Below, piece by piece: positions 45,113 through 57,230 of a DNA stretch of 64,000 nt; within the stretch, counting starts at the first letter, position 1; each line of letters opens with the position of its first letter. The position numbers were made by a program, and so were the translations under genes. The stretch is from Meghimatium bilineatum (Eukaryota > Mollusca > Gastropoda > Stylommatophora > Philomycidae). The notes under the pieces are model-generated. The model was not told the DNA's origin and made no database searches. It was given only the letters and a program-made list of their open reading frames with translations. Where the stretch lies: the NCBI GenBank assembly GCA_034231615.1, contig CM067298.1:26554528-26618527 (forward strand). Reading direction: 5' to 3'.

Positions 45113-45484
45113 TGCCGCCGAATGCGATCTAAAAAACTGCATGCTACATAAGAGATCACTTTGATAAATATGTCTGAAATCAGAACATCGCGTCACGCTG
45201 ATAAGTTTCTGAATGAATACGAGATAACGCACACTCTGATATTTAGAACATTAGGTAGATAGAAGGTGATGAATAAATGATTGAGAATATACAAGACAGG
45301 TAAACGGAGATAGAGACAAAATGTCAAGTTATAAGTCATAATAACAATAAACACAGGTAGTGTCAGTTATGAGGTGATCGGAGTAACGTATATGACAGGT
45401 AAACAGATCCCCCCCCCCCCCCCCTCACCAAACATTTTTTTAAAAATGAAGCATTGTAGATATAAATGAAAAATGTATAATTTT

Positions 45485-45615
45485 CTGCCCTTCGTTCTCC
45501 AACTCTTGCTTGTTATCATACTTTATTGTTGTTCACATATTGTCTGCGATAAATGCGCCTTTCTGTTTGATAAATCTAAACTCTTTATCCATCTTTATTT
45601 TTAGTCATTTTGATA
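45485..45615 (-). repeat. Degenerate family A fragment
   Basis: cccttcgttctccaactctt, gtctgcgataaatgcgcctt and tgataaatct are recognisable. Confidence 0.5.
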
Positions 45616-45725
45616 CTCTCTTTTTTTTGCCTGTTGTCTTCTTTTGAGAAAAGTGTTCTTCCGTAGTCCCTAAATCCCTAAGCAACCTTGAATTTTTGTG
45701 AAGACTTTTTGGTTTTAGATGATCC

Positions 45726-45943
45726 GTTAGATGTTGTTTATGTGATGAAATATTTTCTTTGAGAATGGACGAACGTAGATATTCTCATGTGACATATTCT
45801 TTCCAGAACGTGGTCTTCCTTATGGACTTTCTGAACGCTCCGCGGTTCTGGGCGAGTTGACCTGCCGCAGCTAGAGACATGTTTAAGCAATCTGTATATC
45901 ACTGCACCATCGTCGTCTTGGGCGCCCTCTTCTGCTGTTGCCC
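45726..45943 (-). pseudogene. LINE 3' end, 5'-truncated
   Basis: About 98 percent identical by eye to the inverted copy at 48136-48354. Minus strand: gggcaacagcagaagagggc (NSRRGRP-type codons), then an in-frame stop, a Pro-Glu-Arg-containing tail and a 3' end aaacaacatctaa. The 5' truncation falls in a TA-rich stretch. Confidence 0.85.
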
Positions 45944-45964
45944 TATAAATATATATATATACCT

Positions 45965-46428
45965 CAAGTACATAGCACAACTCTCTGTATCAACTGTAAC
46001 AACTCTCTGTCTCATGTATATAGCACAACTCTATGTATCAACTGTAACAACTCTGTCTCATGTATATAGCACAACTATCTGTCTCATGTATATAGCACAA
46101 CTCTCTGTCTCATGTATATAGCACAACTCTCTGTCTCATGTATATAGCACAACTCTCTGTCTCATGTATATAGCACAACTCTCTGTATCAACTGTAACAA
46201 CTCTCTGTATCAACTGTCTGTAACAACTCTCTGTATCAACTGTAACAACTATCTGTATCAACTGTAACAACTCTCTGTATCAACTGTAACAACTCTCTGT
46301 ATCAACTGTAACAACTCTCTGTATCAACTGTCTGTAACAACTCTCTGTATCAACTGTCTGTAACAACTCTCTGTATCAACTGTAACAACTCTCTGTATCA
46401 ACTGTCTGTAACAACTCTCTGTCGGATG
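45965..46428. repeat. Mixed minisatellite of 22-bp and 26-bp units
   Basis: Two unit types interleave: gtatcaactgtaacaactct ct and catgtatatagcacaactct ctgtct, sharing the word acaactctctgt. The 26-bp type dominates on the left, the 22-bp type on the right. Confidence 0.93.
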
Positions 46429-46969
46429 TATTGCTATTAAAGTTACGTGTAATTTAAATTTCTTGATCTTACTTTCCCTATTAACTAATTTACTTTCTCC
46501 CTTGTCATACTGACAATTTATTCCAGCTGCTTCTTTCTTTATATATTCTCTATACACATGTGCATATATATGTATACATATAGTGCCTATGTATCGCTGA
46601 AATATTCCACTTTCTATAGTCTCCATATACATGTATGTGGTCTCCCAGAACTAGTTCAATTTGTTTTTCCCTATAAGTTACTTTGGATATCTAGGTGGCA
46701 GCATATGACGTACTTTGAGAGCAGCCTTTCCTCTGGATAGTATTGTCCATAAACCTAACCCTTCAAGTCGCCTATTACTTCACAATGGTACTATTGGTGC
46801 TCTTATTTTTTTTAAAATCCCGGCAGGATAAAGACAGCTGAGAAGATATTATCACGCTGGCAATAAAGTATTGATAAATATGTCTTCATCATCCTGTTTT
46901 GAATCCGCCGAATTCAGAAAACAATGTTAAATATCAGTAGCATGCAATCTTTTTTTATGCTGATGTATT
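46429..46969. other. Spacer, nothing recognised
   Basis: AT-rich with short TA words; no gene or repeat family seen. Confidence 0.5.
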
Positions 46970-47105
46970 TCTTCTTATGCATTCGTTCTCAAACTCCTGC
47001 AGATTAGTAGGATGCAATCCAGAGAACGGAATGCGGGTGAAATACAGCTCCTCTGTAAAATCTGCATGTTTCTACTTAACTAACATATCAGACTTCCCAT
47101 CAAAA
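46970..47105 (-). repeat. Family A fragment
   Basis: attcgttctcaaactcctgc, agattagtaggatgcaatcc and agagaacggaatgcg are well kept, the rest decayed. Confidence 0.75.
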
Positions 47106-47129
47106 GGAAGAAACAAAACTAGATATAGA

Positions 47130-47352
47130 ATAGAGGATTCGTGTTCAACCCCGCATAACTCCCACCCCTTACCTATAGTCTAGTACACACACGCACGCAC
47201 ACACGCATAAATATAAAGGTTTCGCAGGCAATTGTGCATCCGGACCGATCAGAAAGCAATGGAAAACTACTGAGCATATTTATATTTCCTAGAAAATCAC
47301 TACAGCAAAAAGGTGCTAAACTGATGGCTACGTCCTGAATAGGATATGCTAT
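47130..47352 (+). mobile_element. Family D SINE with an internal CA repeat
   Basis: B-box-like gtgttcaacccc near 47141, a (CA)n run at about 47185-47210, then gatcagaaagcaatggaaaa, ctactgagcatatttatatt and tggctacgtcctgaatagga. Confidence 0.75.
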
Positions 47353-48059
47353 ATACTGGCACATACCTCAAACATATCATCTGTTGCTGGACGTCTTACC
47401 TAATGATATTCACACTTAATGCAAAGATAAACAATCCAACCTTGCAGATTTCAAATCTGTTTGACATTCTAAGTCATATCAGTGTTATAAAGAAGCAAGT
47501 TTGCCGTTTTCAACTACTGGAAGGAATAAACTATAAAAATGTAAAGTGCTGTCAAGTTAAACAAGAAATGTTTGACAAACTTGAACAAACAAACGCATGC
47601 TGTTAATCTTCTCTAAGAGAAGTAAAGTATACAGAAACGAAATAAACCTGATGTGTGTGTGTATTGGAAGATTAACCTTTGTTATCTATTGGGTGCCGCC
47701 TCCGCAGTGAACATTGACTGCACTGTGTCTCCAACACCTTGTCTCTTCCAACAAGACTGTAATCTGTAAATCTCATGATGTTTACTTTCCCTTTTTATCC
47801 ATGTTACCCTTGCACATTCCTGTTCAACATTCCTGTCTATGATAAGTTTTTCATCACAATGCTAGATATTTCTTTATTTGTCAAAAGAAGATAGTGTGTT
47901 TGTTAGTGTTATTTTATTTATTTTTTCTTATTTTTTTCAGCATCTTATCTACGTCCGTCCATTCCCCCATGAAAATATTTATTTTCAGTATCTTATCTAC
48001 GTCAAGAATTATTAATATGAATAAACGTCGAAGACAGCTGACTCCTTAACAACACCCTA
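47353..48059. other. Spacer, nothing recognised
   Basis: A short duplication of agcatcttatctacgtc-like sequence at 47940-48005. No gene seen. Confidence 0.45.
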
Positions 48060-48354
48060 ACAAGATAGATGTGTTTTTTGGTCACATAAAGAGACATAAC
48101 GGCATGGAAAGGATTAATAGCTGAAGGCAGAGTTAAGGGCAACAGCAGAAGAGGGCGCCCAAGACGACGATGGTGCAGTGATATACAGATTGCTTAAACA
48201 TGTCTCTAGCTGCGGCAGGTCAACTCGCCCAGAACCGCGGAGCGTTTAGAAAATCCATAAGGAAGACCACGTTCTAGAAAGAATATGTGACATGAGAATA
48301 TCTACGTTCGTCCATTCTCAAAGAAAATATTTCATCACATAAACAACATCTAAC
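48060..48354 (+). pseudogene. LINE reverse-transcriptase C-terminal fragment
   Basis: Plus strand: FFGHIKRHNGMER, a one-base frame change, LIAEGRVKGNSRRGRPRRRW, CSDIQIA and a stop, then the remaining C-terminal codons (IHKEDHVLERICDM). Standard GHI-x-RHNG and GRPRRRW blocks. The last 219 bp are repeated in inverted orientation at 45.7 kb. Confidence 0.92.
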
Positions 48355-48376
48355 TTTGAGTCTGCATACTTTTGGA

Positions 48377-48453
48377 TGGCTGCTGGAACGAAGATCGGAG
48401 CATGGATGCTGGAACGAAGATCGGAGCATGGCTGCTGGAACGAAGATCGGAGT
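48377..48453. repeat. 27-bp tandem repeat, three copies
   Basis: gctgctggaacgaagatcgg agcatgg, just downstream of the LINE 3' end. Confidence 0.93.
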
Positions 48454-49177
48454 ACTTCTGGACATTGCTCGTGTGCTATGATGCTAGTTTTTTTTATCAA
48501 GAGTATTGTGGATCTCTCAAATGCTAATTTCTCACCACCAATCGTGATTTTCAGACTGAAGTGTTAGTTGCAACTCAATATTATTGATGATTCTTATTGT
48601 ATTTTTCTGATAGAATAATTTTACCAAGCTATTCCAGAGAACTAATTGACTCAGACCGGCGGCGAGTTAGGTGTCATGACCTGAACAGTATTCTATGTTG
48701 CCGAATATTCATTGCGATCCTCCTGCAACCTTGAAGAATGTGAAGACGCTCAATGCTATAATAAGGCAACGCGTTTGCTTACCAACCCAATTGTAATCTT
48801 TAAATTGTTGTTTTCATAATCGTTTGGTTTTTCTTTCTTTCTTTGGTCAATTTTTGCGCTGCAGCTTAAACATATAGGCCCAGCAGATCCAAGAACACAC
48901 ATCACACACACACAACACATATACACAACACACACCTTCTTTAGATATATGTGCAAATACAACGATATCAACTTTGCCAATCGTTATCAACAAACAAGTG
49001 ATTCATTTCGTGGTCTGATTTTCAATTATCACAATCAATTATCTATCAAGGATAATAATAATTGTGTGAAAGTCTGTCATTCTCCTATCATTCTTTTCTT
49101 GGTAAAGTTGCGACTCTTGTCACTTGTGGTTCTTGTTGTTTCAGAATGTGTTATCCTCGATATTTTTTGTTTGAATT
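48454..49177. other. Spacer, nothing recognised
   Basis: CA-rich stretch at 48895-48935. No gene or repeat family. Confidence 0.5.
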
Positions 49178-49468
49178 GATTATCATTATGCCGGGACCCG
49201 AAAGGGGAGCAAAGAATAGCAACACTGTTTACCTTCCACGCATGTCGTAAAAGGCGACTAAGGAGGTTATGGGATGGAGTTGGCTGTCCCATCCCATATA
49301 GGGTCAGTGACCCAAAGCCATGCTGAAGTCGGATGTGTCAGGCCGAAAGGTGCAGATATCGCAGCAATGCTGTAAACCATGACACAACGCATTCCGTTCT
49401 CCAGACAACATCCTGCTAATCTGCAGGAGTTTGAGAATGAACGCAGAAGAAGAAGAAGATTATCATTA
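49178..49468 (+). mobile_element. Family A retroposon with 11-bp TSD
   Basis: The direct repeat gattatcatta at 49178-49188 and 49458-49468 brackets 49189-49457. Slightly 5'-truncated (starts tgccgggacccgaaagggga) with a (GAA)n tail. Close to the 34.5-kb copy. Confidence 0.93.
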
Positions 49469-49574
49469 ATTTACACAATGTCATTGCACACGCAATATCC
49501 TAGTCTGTAATCGATATCACTCACTAATGAAATAGTAACAGAACTAGACATTATTCAAGATGTTCACATTCATA

Positions 49575-49815
49575 GAAATAGTCATTATCAATGTGTGTAC
49601 ATTAGTAGAACTAGTCAACAAAACTAGTTAGTACTTGAGATGTACATTTTAACAGAACTAGTCAGTACTTGAGGTCTGTATCTTAACAGAACTAATCAGT
49701 ACTTGAGGTGTGCATGTTAACAGAACTAGTTACCGCTTGAGGTCTGCATCTTAACACTACTACATTAGAACTATCCACTACTTAAGATGTGCACACTAGC
49801 GAACTAGCCACTACT
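49575..49815. repeat. Degenerate minisatellite, about 34-bp unit
   Basis: Repeats of taacagaactagtcagtact and tgaggtgtgca with substitutions, six to seven units. Confidence 0.8.
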
Positions 49816-50090
49816 AAAAAGGAGTTCACCTTATTAGATCTAAGCTTCGTTGCATGATTGTGACATAAACTGGCATCAACGGTTACTTCGTGAAATTTCA
49901 CAAATGAATCACAACCTATTTTTTTGTAAAAATTGAAACATTAGTTTTAAAAGAGTGTGTATATCACTAGAATGATATAGTTCATATGTTTATAACAAAC
50001 TTCCCTATTTAACAACACTATTACAATCCCCAATTATATTTATTCATGAATGTTTATACAGCATATTGAGAATTTCTTGTAAAAAAAAAC

Positions 50091-50258
50091 ACAGCTCTTT
50101 CATTAATTGAGAAGGCATGTCAATGAACCTAAACAACAAGCAACAATTAAAAGACCTGGCAACACAAAGACAGAAATGGAAAGCTATGGTTTCTGCCCTA
50201 TGCGCCGCCTATGGCCCTGGAGGAACATAACATAACATAACATAACATAACAGCTCTT
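50091..50258 (+). pseudogene. 5'-truncated LINE 3' end with 9-bp TSD
   Basis: acagctctt at 50091-50099 and 50250-50258 brackets 50100-50249. The insert carries aaggcatgtcaatgaaccta and the codons for LATQRQKWKAMVSALCAA, ending in (CATAA)n. Same family as 3886 and 17811. Only about 150 bp long. Confidence 0.88.
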
Positions 50259-50422
50259 ACGTCAGTCAGTATCAAATTGTTATAAAGTGATTTGCCTGAA
50301 TATCTGGTTAATATGATAATAACAGATATAATAATATAACCCATAAAACATTAGGTGTGGCGTGTCACATGGAAACATTTGACTCAGAACGATCTCTAGA
50401 CGCCAACATCATGTCATACTGA

Positions 50423-51022
50423 TTACTTCACACCTTGACTTCACACCTTGACTTCACACCTTGACTTCACACCTTGACTTCACACCTTGACTTCACACCT
50501 TGACTTCACACCTTGACTTCACACCTTGACTTCACACCTTGGCTTCACACCTTGGCTTCACACCTTGACTTCACACCTTGGCTTCACACCTTGACTTCAC
50601 ACCTTGACTTCACACCTTGGCTTCACACCTTGACTTCACACCTTGGCTTCACACCTTGACTTCACACCTTGACTTCACACCTTGACTTCACACCTTGACT
50701 TCACACCTTGACTTCACACCTTGACTTCACACCTTGACTTCACACCTTGGCTTCACACCTTGACTTCACACCTTGACTTCACACCTTGACTTCACACCTT
50801 GGCTTCACACCTTGGCTTCACACCTTGACTTCACACCTTGACTTCACACCTTGACTTCACACCTTGACTTCACACCTTGACTTCACACCTTGACTTCACA
50901 CCTTGACTTCACACCTTGACTTCACACCTTGACTTCACACCTTGACTTCACACCTTGACTTCACACCTTGACTTCACACCTTGACTTCAAACCTTGACTT
51001 CACACCTTGACTTCACACCTTG
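50423..51022. repeat. 15-bp minisatellite, 40 copies
   Basis: Unit cttcacaccttgact; a minority of units have ggct instead of gact. One frame on each strand has no stop through the whole array. Extremely uniform (one other substitution seen, ttcaaacc). Confidence 0.98.
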
Positions 51023-51540
51023 ATATTGTGCAACCAATTCGTCTTCCGTCCTATTCTTCTCCGTTCGACAGTACTTTGAAAATCAATCTTTAACATCGAG
51101 GAATGTCTTTAAACCTGTTTAAACTGCATTGAGGATCGATGTGGTTTGGATGATAACTTTCATACTATCAAATGGTTTCATAATGCGAGGTTCAAAACCA
51201 GGTCCGGAGACAATAATATTCGAATAATATTCTTGCATGACTAGATCACTCATCGGTTCGACTAATCTATAAATGGGTACCTCACGCATGTGTTGGTGAA
51301 GTTAAAGACATCAAGGAAGGGAATTGGTCAACCCTACCTAATAGGTGTTGCTACTTAGTACATAAAGAGACAACACCCTCGGAAGCAGGTTACTACGACG
51401 TGACCCACCTTTCCATTAAACTACATTACATATATAACTTTGGGAAAAATGAAGGAAACAAAGTGCTTCTAACAACACTGCGCACGAAAAGAAATGTTAA
51501 AAGAAATAAACATCAACGTACTTTATTCAATAACTTAAAG
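51023..51540. other. Spacer with a possible tRNA-like box
   Basis: gaggttcaaaaccagg near 51187 looks like a B box, without a clear A box. Nothing else recognised. Confidence 0.4.
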
Positions 51541-51690
51541 GAAGAAGAGCAAGAGATTTTCACATACCAGTGAGAGAAGAACATCACGAGATAGAGAGGT
51601 TACAGTTCAGCAGAGTGCACCACCAAAGCAAGAGACAGAATGTTGGAAGTCTATTGCTGCCAACCTTCATTACGGAAGCCGCACTTGACG
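51541..51690 (+). repeat. Dispersed repeat shared with 27090-27200
   Basis: cacataccagtgagagaaga, acagttcagcagagtgcacc and attgctgccaaccttca match the 27.1-kb copy in order. Confidence 0.5.
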
Positions 51691-53519
51691 ATGATGACAC
51701 ATATAATGATGGGCAATAGTTAAACAAATTCTGATCTGCACTAAGAACAGACGTTTCTCACCAAAACACAATTATAATGAAATAGAACTCACTTTGAACA
51801 ACTTCTCTCACAGAGAAAATGTGTTAAATGTATATAATTACATTGAAGTGCTTACTTGATAAACTTTTGCAGCTCTAAGAATTGCACCAAATGTTTTTTT
51901 AAAAATCGGATCAAGAAGACAGGGAATAAAATAAAATCATGCAGAAAACACAGGGAATATAAATATAATCCATATGTTTAAAACTTCATATCACATTAGG
52001 TACCATCAACACATCGCATATAATGGTTCTGAAATACGGAGATACACTCTGAATAAATAAAATATGTCTTTATTGATGTTTTATTCTCACTCTTGTTTTT
52101 GTTTTCCTTCATCACTTTTCTGTGCTAACGTTGTTATCATTAACAAAGCATCAAACGCTAAAGAAAACCCACACATGTTTATGTTCGCAACATTTTATCT
52201 ATTAAGTGTATGCTTTGATTCTTTGTTTATTTCTATCTAGTCTTTCCACGGCCTCTGTATTTCCATGTCATTCTATCTATGAGATAAACCTCAGTTTTCA
52301 GTATATTGACATGTCAGATTCATCAATTATGTCTTCCAAATCCATGTTCCCTTCATTGTTCTGGACTTTACATTTATGTTGAATAAGAAGGCTGTTTAAT
52401 AAATTACCGGGTTTTTTCCCGCTACCGGAGCCATATCTACGGCCCTCGTGATACGGTAATCTATCGGACATGTCGTAAGATTTGACTAAATATCGTGTGG
52501 CATGCAGTTAACCTCCCGCCCTACCTCCCCCCCCCTCATGCCGGAGGTCAATGTTAAGTTTAAACAATATGTCTGTATCGGGTGTGGCGGAGTGAAAGAT
52601 ACGGACAACATAGATCGGTTTTAAATTACAACATATAACAATTCGGTCTACTGACCACACTCCATCTATCAACTGGAAGGAGTTTAGAACAAGCAAACAG
52701 AAGATTTATATGTAAAAATACACTTCTCAAATATATTTGTTTTATAAATGGCACAAATAGCCTGACAGTATCCTGCATTGAAAATAGCTTACATCCGTCC
52801 CTATAATGATTATTCACTCTTGCTTCAAAGAAAAACACGGTCGAGCATTGGTCGTTCTTACCAGTGAATTCCCTATAATCAATGTTTACTGAGCCATGCA
52901 ACAAGAACCTTTACAAAATTAATGACCTAACAGGAAGTAGTTAACCTAATAATAATGAAATGAATGTAAATTATTTAGTACTAGAATGTGTAAACATTCA
53001 CGAGACAAGAAGCGCTATCTTTCGACAGTAAATAGCATCCACGACACACCATTCCCATCACTTGGCGTACCTACTCCATGCTTTCTATTTACACTCCTCG
53101 TGTACTTTATTTTGCTAGCCAATGAAAGTACTTATTAGCCTCTAGTAGTGACGTGAAATGGTTATGTATAATTAAGACATGTTACTGTCAAAAGGTCACA
53201 TAGGAACACAATAGAATTAACCATGCAGTGATCTGGACTTTCCGTAGGCTGGTTCCAGTCTATGATCCCCTTCCAACATTCCTTGATATGAAAACGTACG
53301 TGAGTAATTCATTCATGAGTAATGAACTTAGTAAAGGTGAAGTTCAGTTAGTCCACGTTCTAGCCAGTCATACTAGCAGTCACCTCCCAGGCACATATCC
53401 AACACACGTGCGCTTACATAAATGTGGTGACGGTAAGCCGATGTATCCTCTATTTTTATGATGAATTTTCTAAATACGTTACGACGGGACAGGAAAACCC
53501 AATTATGACTATAAAGCGT
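51691..53519. other. Long spacer, nothing recognised
   Basis: AT-rich apart from 52410-52580, which has C- and G-runs. Minus open frame 52626-52904 (92 codons) and plus frame 53228-53461 show no known motif. Confidence 0.45.
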
Positions 53520-53640
53520 TAGCAATGATTGATCTAAAAAAATGCATGTCGATACACGGTTTCAAATTCTCGATGTCGACCTAACGTCATCAAGCGTTAT
53601 CTAACCACCAGCGCCATAAAGTGGTGGTGGATACCACATC
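53520..53640 (-). repeat. tRNA-like SINE head, degenerate
   Basis: Minus strand gcgctggtggttagataacg (A-box region) and gagaatttgaaacc (decayed B box) about 40 bases apart. Confidence 0.45.
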
Positions 53641-53699
53641 TAATGACACACACTGTGAGTATTATATATTATGACACTTCTTTGTTCGTAATTGTTATT

Positions 53700-53878
53700 A
53701 ATTAGTGCGCCCATATGTATATATTATTTTTCAATTGACATCAAGCAGAACGCCCATATACATATATTATTTTTCAATTGATATAAATAGTACGCCTATA
53801 TACATACAGGTGTATATTATTTTCAATTCATATCAAATAGTACTCCTATATGCATATATTATTTTTCTACTTTCATTA
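53700..53878. repeat. Minisatellite, about 46-bp unit, four copies
   Basis: Repeats of acgcccatatacatatatta plus tttttcaattgatatcaa. Confidence 0.9.
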
Positions 53879-54082
53879 TCCCCCCAATGCCAATTAACAT
53901 TTTCCTCCATTTTGGGGTAATTTACCATAATTTCTTGACCACTGGTGTAGATAACTTTTGAAGGATCTCCATGGCGAAGAGATTGAGCGGTTTTCTTTGT
54001 GCTTTAAGCCATTTATGAGTTCCCATTGATATCCTCCAACGTGTCAGATTCAACAGATCCAATCTCCAGCCTCCATTTTATT

Positions 54083-54245
54083 ACCTCTTATACAGGTGTT
54101 AGGTGACATTATTACCTCTTATACATGTGGCAGGTGGCATTGCTACCTCTTACACACGTGACAGGTGGCAATGTTACATCTCTACTTATATCGCAGGTGA
54201 CATTGTTATCTCGCACACATGTAGAAGGTGACATTATTACTGTTA
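54083..54245. repeat. 31-bp tandem repeat, five copies
   Basis: Repeats of acctcttatacaggtgttag plus gtgacattatt with substitutions. Confidence 0.88.
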
Positions 54246-54438
54246 TATCAAAAGATGTGTTCTTGCTTGAAGTACATGCGTGGTTTTGTGTATACTTGAA
54301 AGATGGTTAGTTGAAACTCATTTCACTGATTAGATTCCAATTAGATCCATAGATCCACTAGAACATGGGATGGAATATACTTCTGTATAGTTCAACGACA
54401 ATTTTATACGGTAGACTGCAATTTATACAGCGGATACA

Positions 54439-54497
<59 letters not shown>
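54439..54497. repeat. (TA)n microsatellite
   Basis: About 59 bp of alternating TA. Confidence 0.98.
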
Positions 54498-54501
<4 letters not shown>

Positions 54502-55051
54502 TATAATGATAGTGATGGACTTACAGTGTATATATATATAAATCAATCTTAAATTTGAATACTTACGTTTCAATTGTTTTTAAAATAGTATCATATATAT
54601 GTGGCATATGTGTGTTGGGCTTGCGGTATTTAGATAATTGATATTGTGGGCTTGCAGTATATACGAGTACATGTTTGAAATGGTGGGCTTACATTATAGA
54701 AATGTTTGATATAGTAGGTAAGCTGGTGTAAGCGCACATACAAATACAATAAACTACAGATGTCAAATGATACAATGTCTTTTAGAATATCAACTGGTGA
54801 AATTAAAAAAAAATGTGCAGTCGTTTACCAGACTAATAATTCCAAATATGAACAACCGGCATTAAAGAATGCCCAACTTTGCTTTAGAATGATTGCGGTA
54901 TATACGTTCTGATGAAGATTACTTAGTTAAATAACTAATGTCGTGTACCATATTAGTAAGTGGCCATGCCCGTGTGTTGCCTACACCTGAAGGGAGAACG
55001 ATCAATAGCAGGACTGTAGAGCTGCATATAATGCATGCCGCAAGAGACGAC
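54498..55051. other. Spacer, nothing recognised
   Basis: Loose gggcttgcagtat-like repeats at 54615-54725. No gene. Confidence 0.45.
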
Positions 55052-55341
55052 TATACTCTGTTCACTTTAGGAATGAAGTGAGACAAAACACACACAATAT
55101 TAGTCTGCGACAACGGGTCATTTGTAAACATAAGATGACACTTGAAAACAATATTATTTAAAACATTTAAAATCAACTACAAAAAATATTTAAACAACAT
55201 TTAAAGAAAATATTTAAAAACGGAATTTAAAAAAATATTATTGTGCACTTAACAATCGAGTATAATTTTTATAATGCGGTGTCCGTCCAACAACCAATCA
55301 GAAACACTGACCCACTTCACTTTTAAAGTGAACAGAGTATA
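55052..55341. mobile_element. MITE candidate, 290 bp with 34-bp terminal inverted repeats
   Basis: The first 18 bases (tatactctgttcacttta) are perfectly inverted at 55324-55341; the match extends to 34 bases with about five mismatches (left ends gaagtgagaca, right inverted gaagtgggtca). Both ends abut TA, consistent with a TA target duplication as made by Tc1/mariner-type transposases. No coding capacity. Confidence 0.85.
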
Positions 55342-55438
55342 GGAATGTTTGGATGAGGTGTGCTTTTCAATAGCATTCATGATCGATGTGCTCACAAGGC
55401 TTATTGAAATATCATATGTCATAAAGAATTACATAGTA

Positions 55439-55540
55439 TCGCTGTCAGACTGTAAACCACAACCCAACTATTTTCATTCTCTGAACTAATTTCGGCAAAG
55501 CAATAGTAGCTTGAGAAAGAATGCGAAAGAAGAAGAATTT
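55439..55540 (+). repeat. Degenerate family A 3' fragment
   Basis: gactgtaaaccacaacccaa, attttcattctctgaactaa and a GAA tail. Confidence 0.6.
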
Positions 55541-56279
55541 GACTAAAAGCTTGATTACATTTTGATTTGATTTCACAATAAACCTAAGAGTGAATACATC
55601 AGAATCTCATCTTTTATACATGTCTGTCTCAATTCATCCTTCAAAAGCTGCGCTATTAATTTTTCGTGGTTTTCATTGGTCAGCGTGTGTCAATAGGTGA
55701 GGCATGAAATTCAGGGTGGGGGGAGGAGGAAATGAAATAACATCAATTCTGAAGGATGAACCGTTGAGTTCACAGAACCGCATAAACAGTAGGACGGGTG
55801 TAATTAAATTCGATTTCCAGCCCATGTTTGTTCACTGAAACTGGAAAGGAAATGTGTACAAAGTTAGTGTACCAGAGTTTATACCTTGTGAAGTGAATAG
55901 TCGCAGAAACGAAAATTATGTTCTGAAAGTGAACAGACTAAGTGATCTGAGGATTCAACCAGGATAAGGAGAGAGAACAATGAGGTATTTCCAAAAGAGC
56001 TTGTGAGATGCGCTAGAATGTAGGTGGGGGTTGAGGCAGAAATATCAATATAAATGGTACTGTACTAGTAGCACCTTTTCGTATTTTTAGACGGTAATAT
56101 TATTGTTGTGTTATAGGGAATATTACCTGTAATTCGTGGCGATGATGTAGTGAAAGTGAGGTAAATGTGATAATGCGTTGTAGAGTAGTGGAAATAGTGA
56201 AGAAAAACAGTGAGTGAGTGAAAAGAAAATGCGTGGTGGAAGTAAAACATCTGACAGCCTGATACTTCTGTTTATTCCT
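55541..56279. other. Spacer, nothing recognised
   Basis: No supported gene or repeat family. Confidence 0.5.
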
Positions 56280-57230
56280 TCCTTCTCAAATCGTGTTGGT
56301 TAGTAGGGAGTGAGTTTTGAAAACAGAATAGTTGACTAGTAGGGAGTGAGTTTTGTAAACAGAATAGTTGACTAGTAGGGAGTGAGTTTTGAAATCAGAA
56401 TAGTTGACTAGTAGGGAGTGAGTTTTGTAAACAGAATAGTTGACTAATAGGGAGTGAGTTTTGAAAACAGAATAGTTGACTAGTAGGGAGTGAGTTTTGT
56501 AAACAGAATAGTTGACTAGTAGGGAGTGAGTTTTGTAAACAGAATAGTTGACTAGTAGGGAGTGAGTTTTGTAAACAGAATAGTTGACTAATAGGGAGTG
56601 AGTTTTGAAAACAGAATAGTTGACTAGTAGGGAGTGAGTTTTGTAAACAGAATAGTTGACTAATAGGGAGTGAGTTTTGAAAACAGAATAGTTGACTAGT
56701 AGGGAGTGAGTTTTGTAAACAGAATAGTTGACTAATAGGGAGTGAGTTTTGAAATCAGAATAGTTGACTAGTAGGGAGTGAGTTTTGTAAACAGAATAGT
56801 TGACTAATAGGGAGTGAGTTTTGAAAACAGAATAGTTGACTAGTAGGGAGTGAGTTTTGTAAACAGAATAGTTGACTAGTAGGGAGTGAGTTTTGTAAAC
56901 AGAATAGTTGACTAGTAGGGTGAGTTTTGTAAACAGAATAGTTGACTAATAGGGAGTGAGTTTTGTAAACAGAATAGTTGACTAGTAGGGTGAGTTTTGT
57001 AAACAGAATAGTTGACTAGTAGGGAGTGAGTTTTAAAAACAGAATAGTTGACTAGTAGGGTGAGTTTTGTAAACAGAATCAGTTGTGTCATGGTTTACAG
57101 CTTTGTTGCTGTTTCTACGCCTTTCGACCTGACAAATTCGATTTCAGCAAGAATATTGTGGATCAATTTAATCTACACAATGTTACAGTTAATGCATCCC
57201 AAACCTTCTTAGTCGCCTATTACAATGCGC
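56280..57230 (-). mobile_element. Family A copy expanded by an internal minisatellite
   Basis: Left edge cttctgtttattccttcctt and ctcaaatcgtgttggttagt is the tail side of family A. The right edge from about 57060 (gttgtgtcatggtttacagc, ctacgcctttcgacctgaca, cttagtcgcctattac) is the rest in correct order. The 775 bp between is an array of the intervening segment. Confidence 0.9.
56300..57075. repeat. 36-bp minisatellite, about 22 copies, born in family A
   Basis: Unit ttgactagtagggagtgagt plus tttgtaaacagaatag. It aligns with family A gattagcaggatgtagtccg followed by gagaacggaatgcg. Variants (gtaaac or gaaaac, agtagg or aatagg) are shared between neighbouring blocks, pointing to block duplication. 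Confidence 0.97.
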
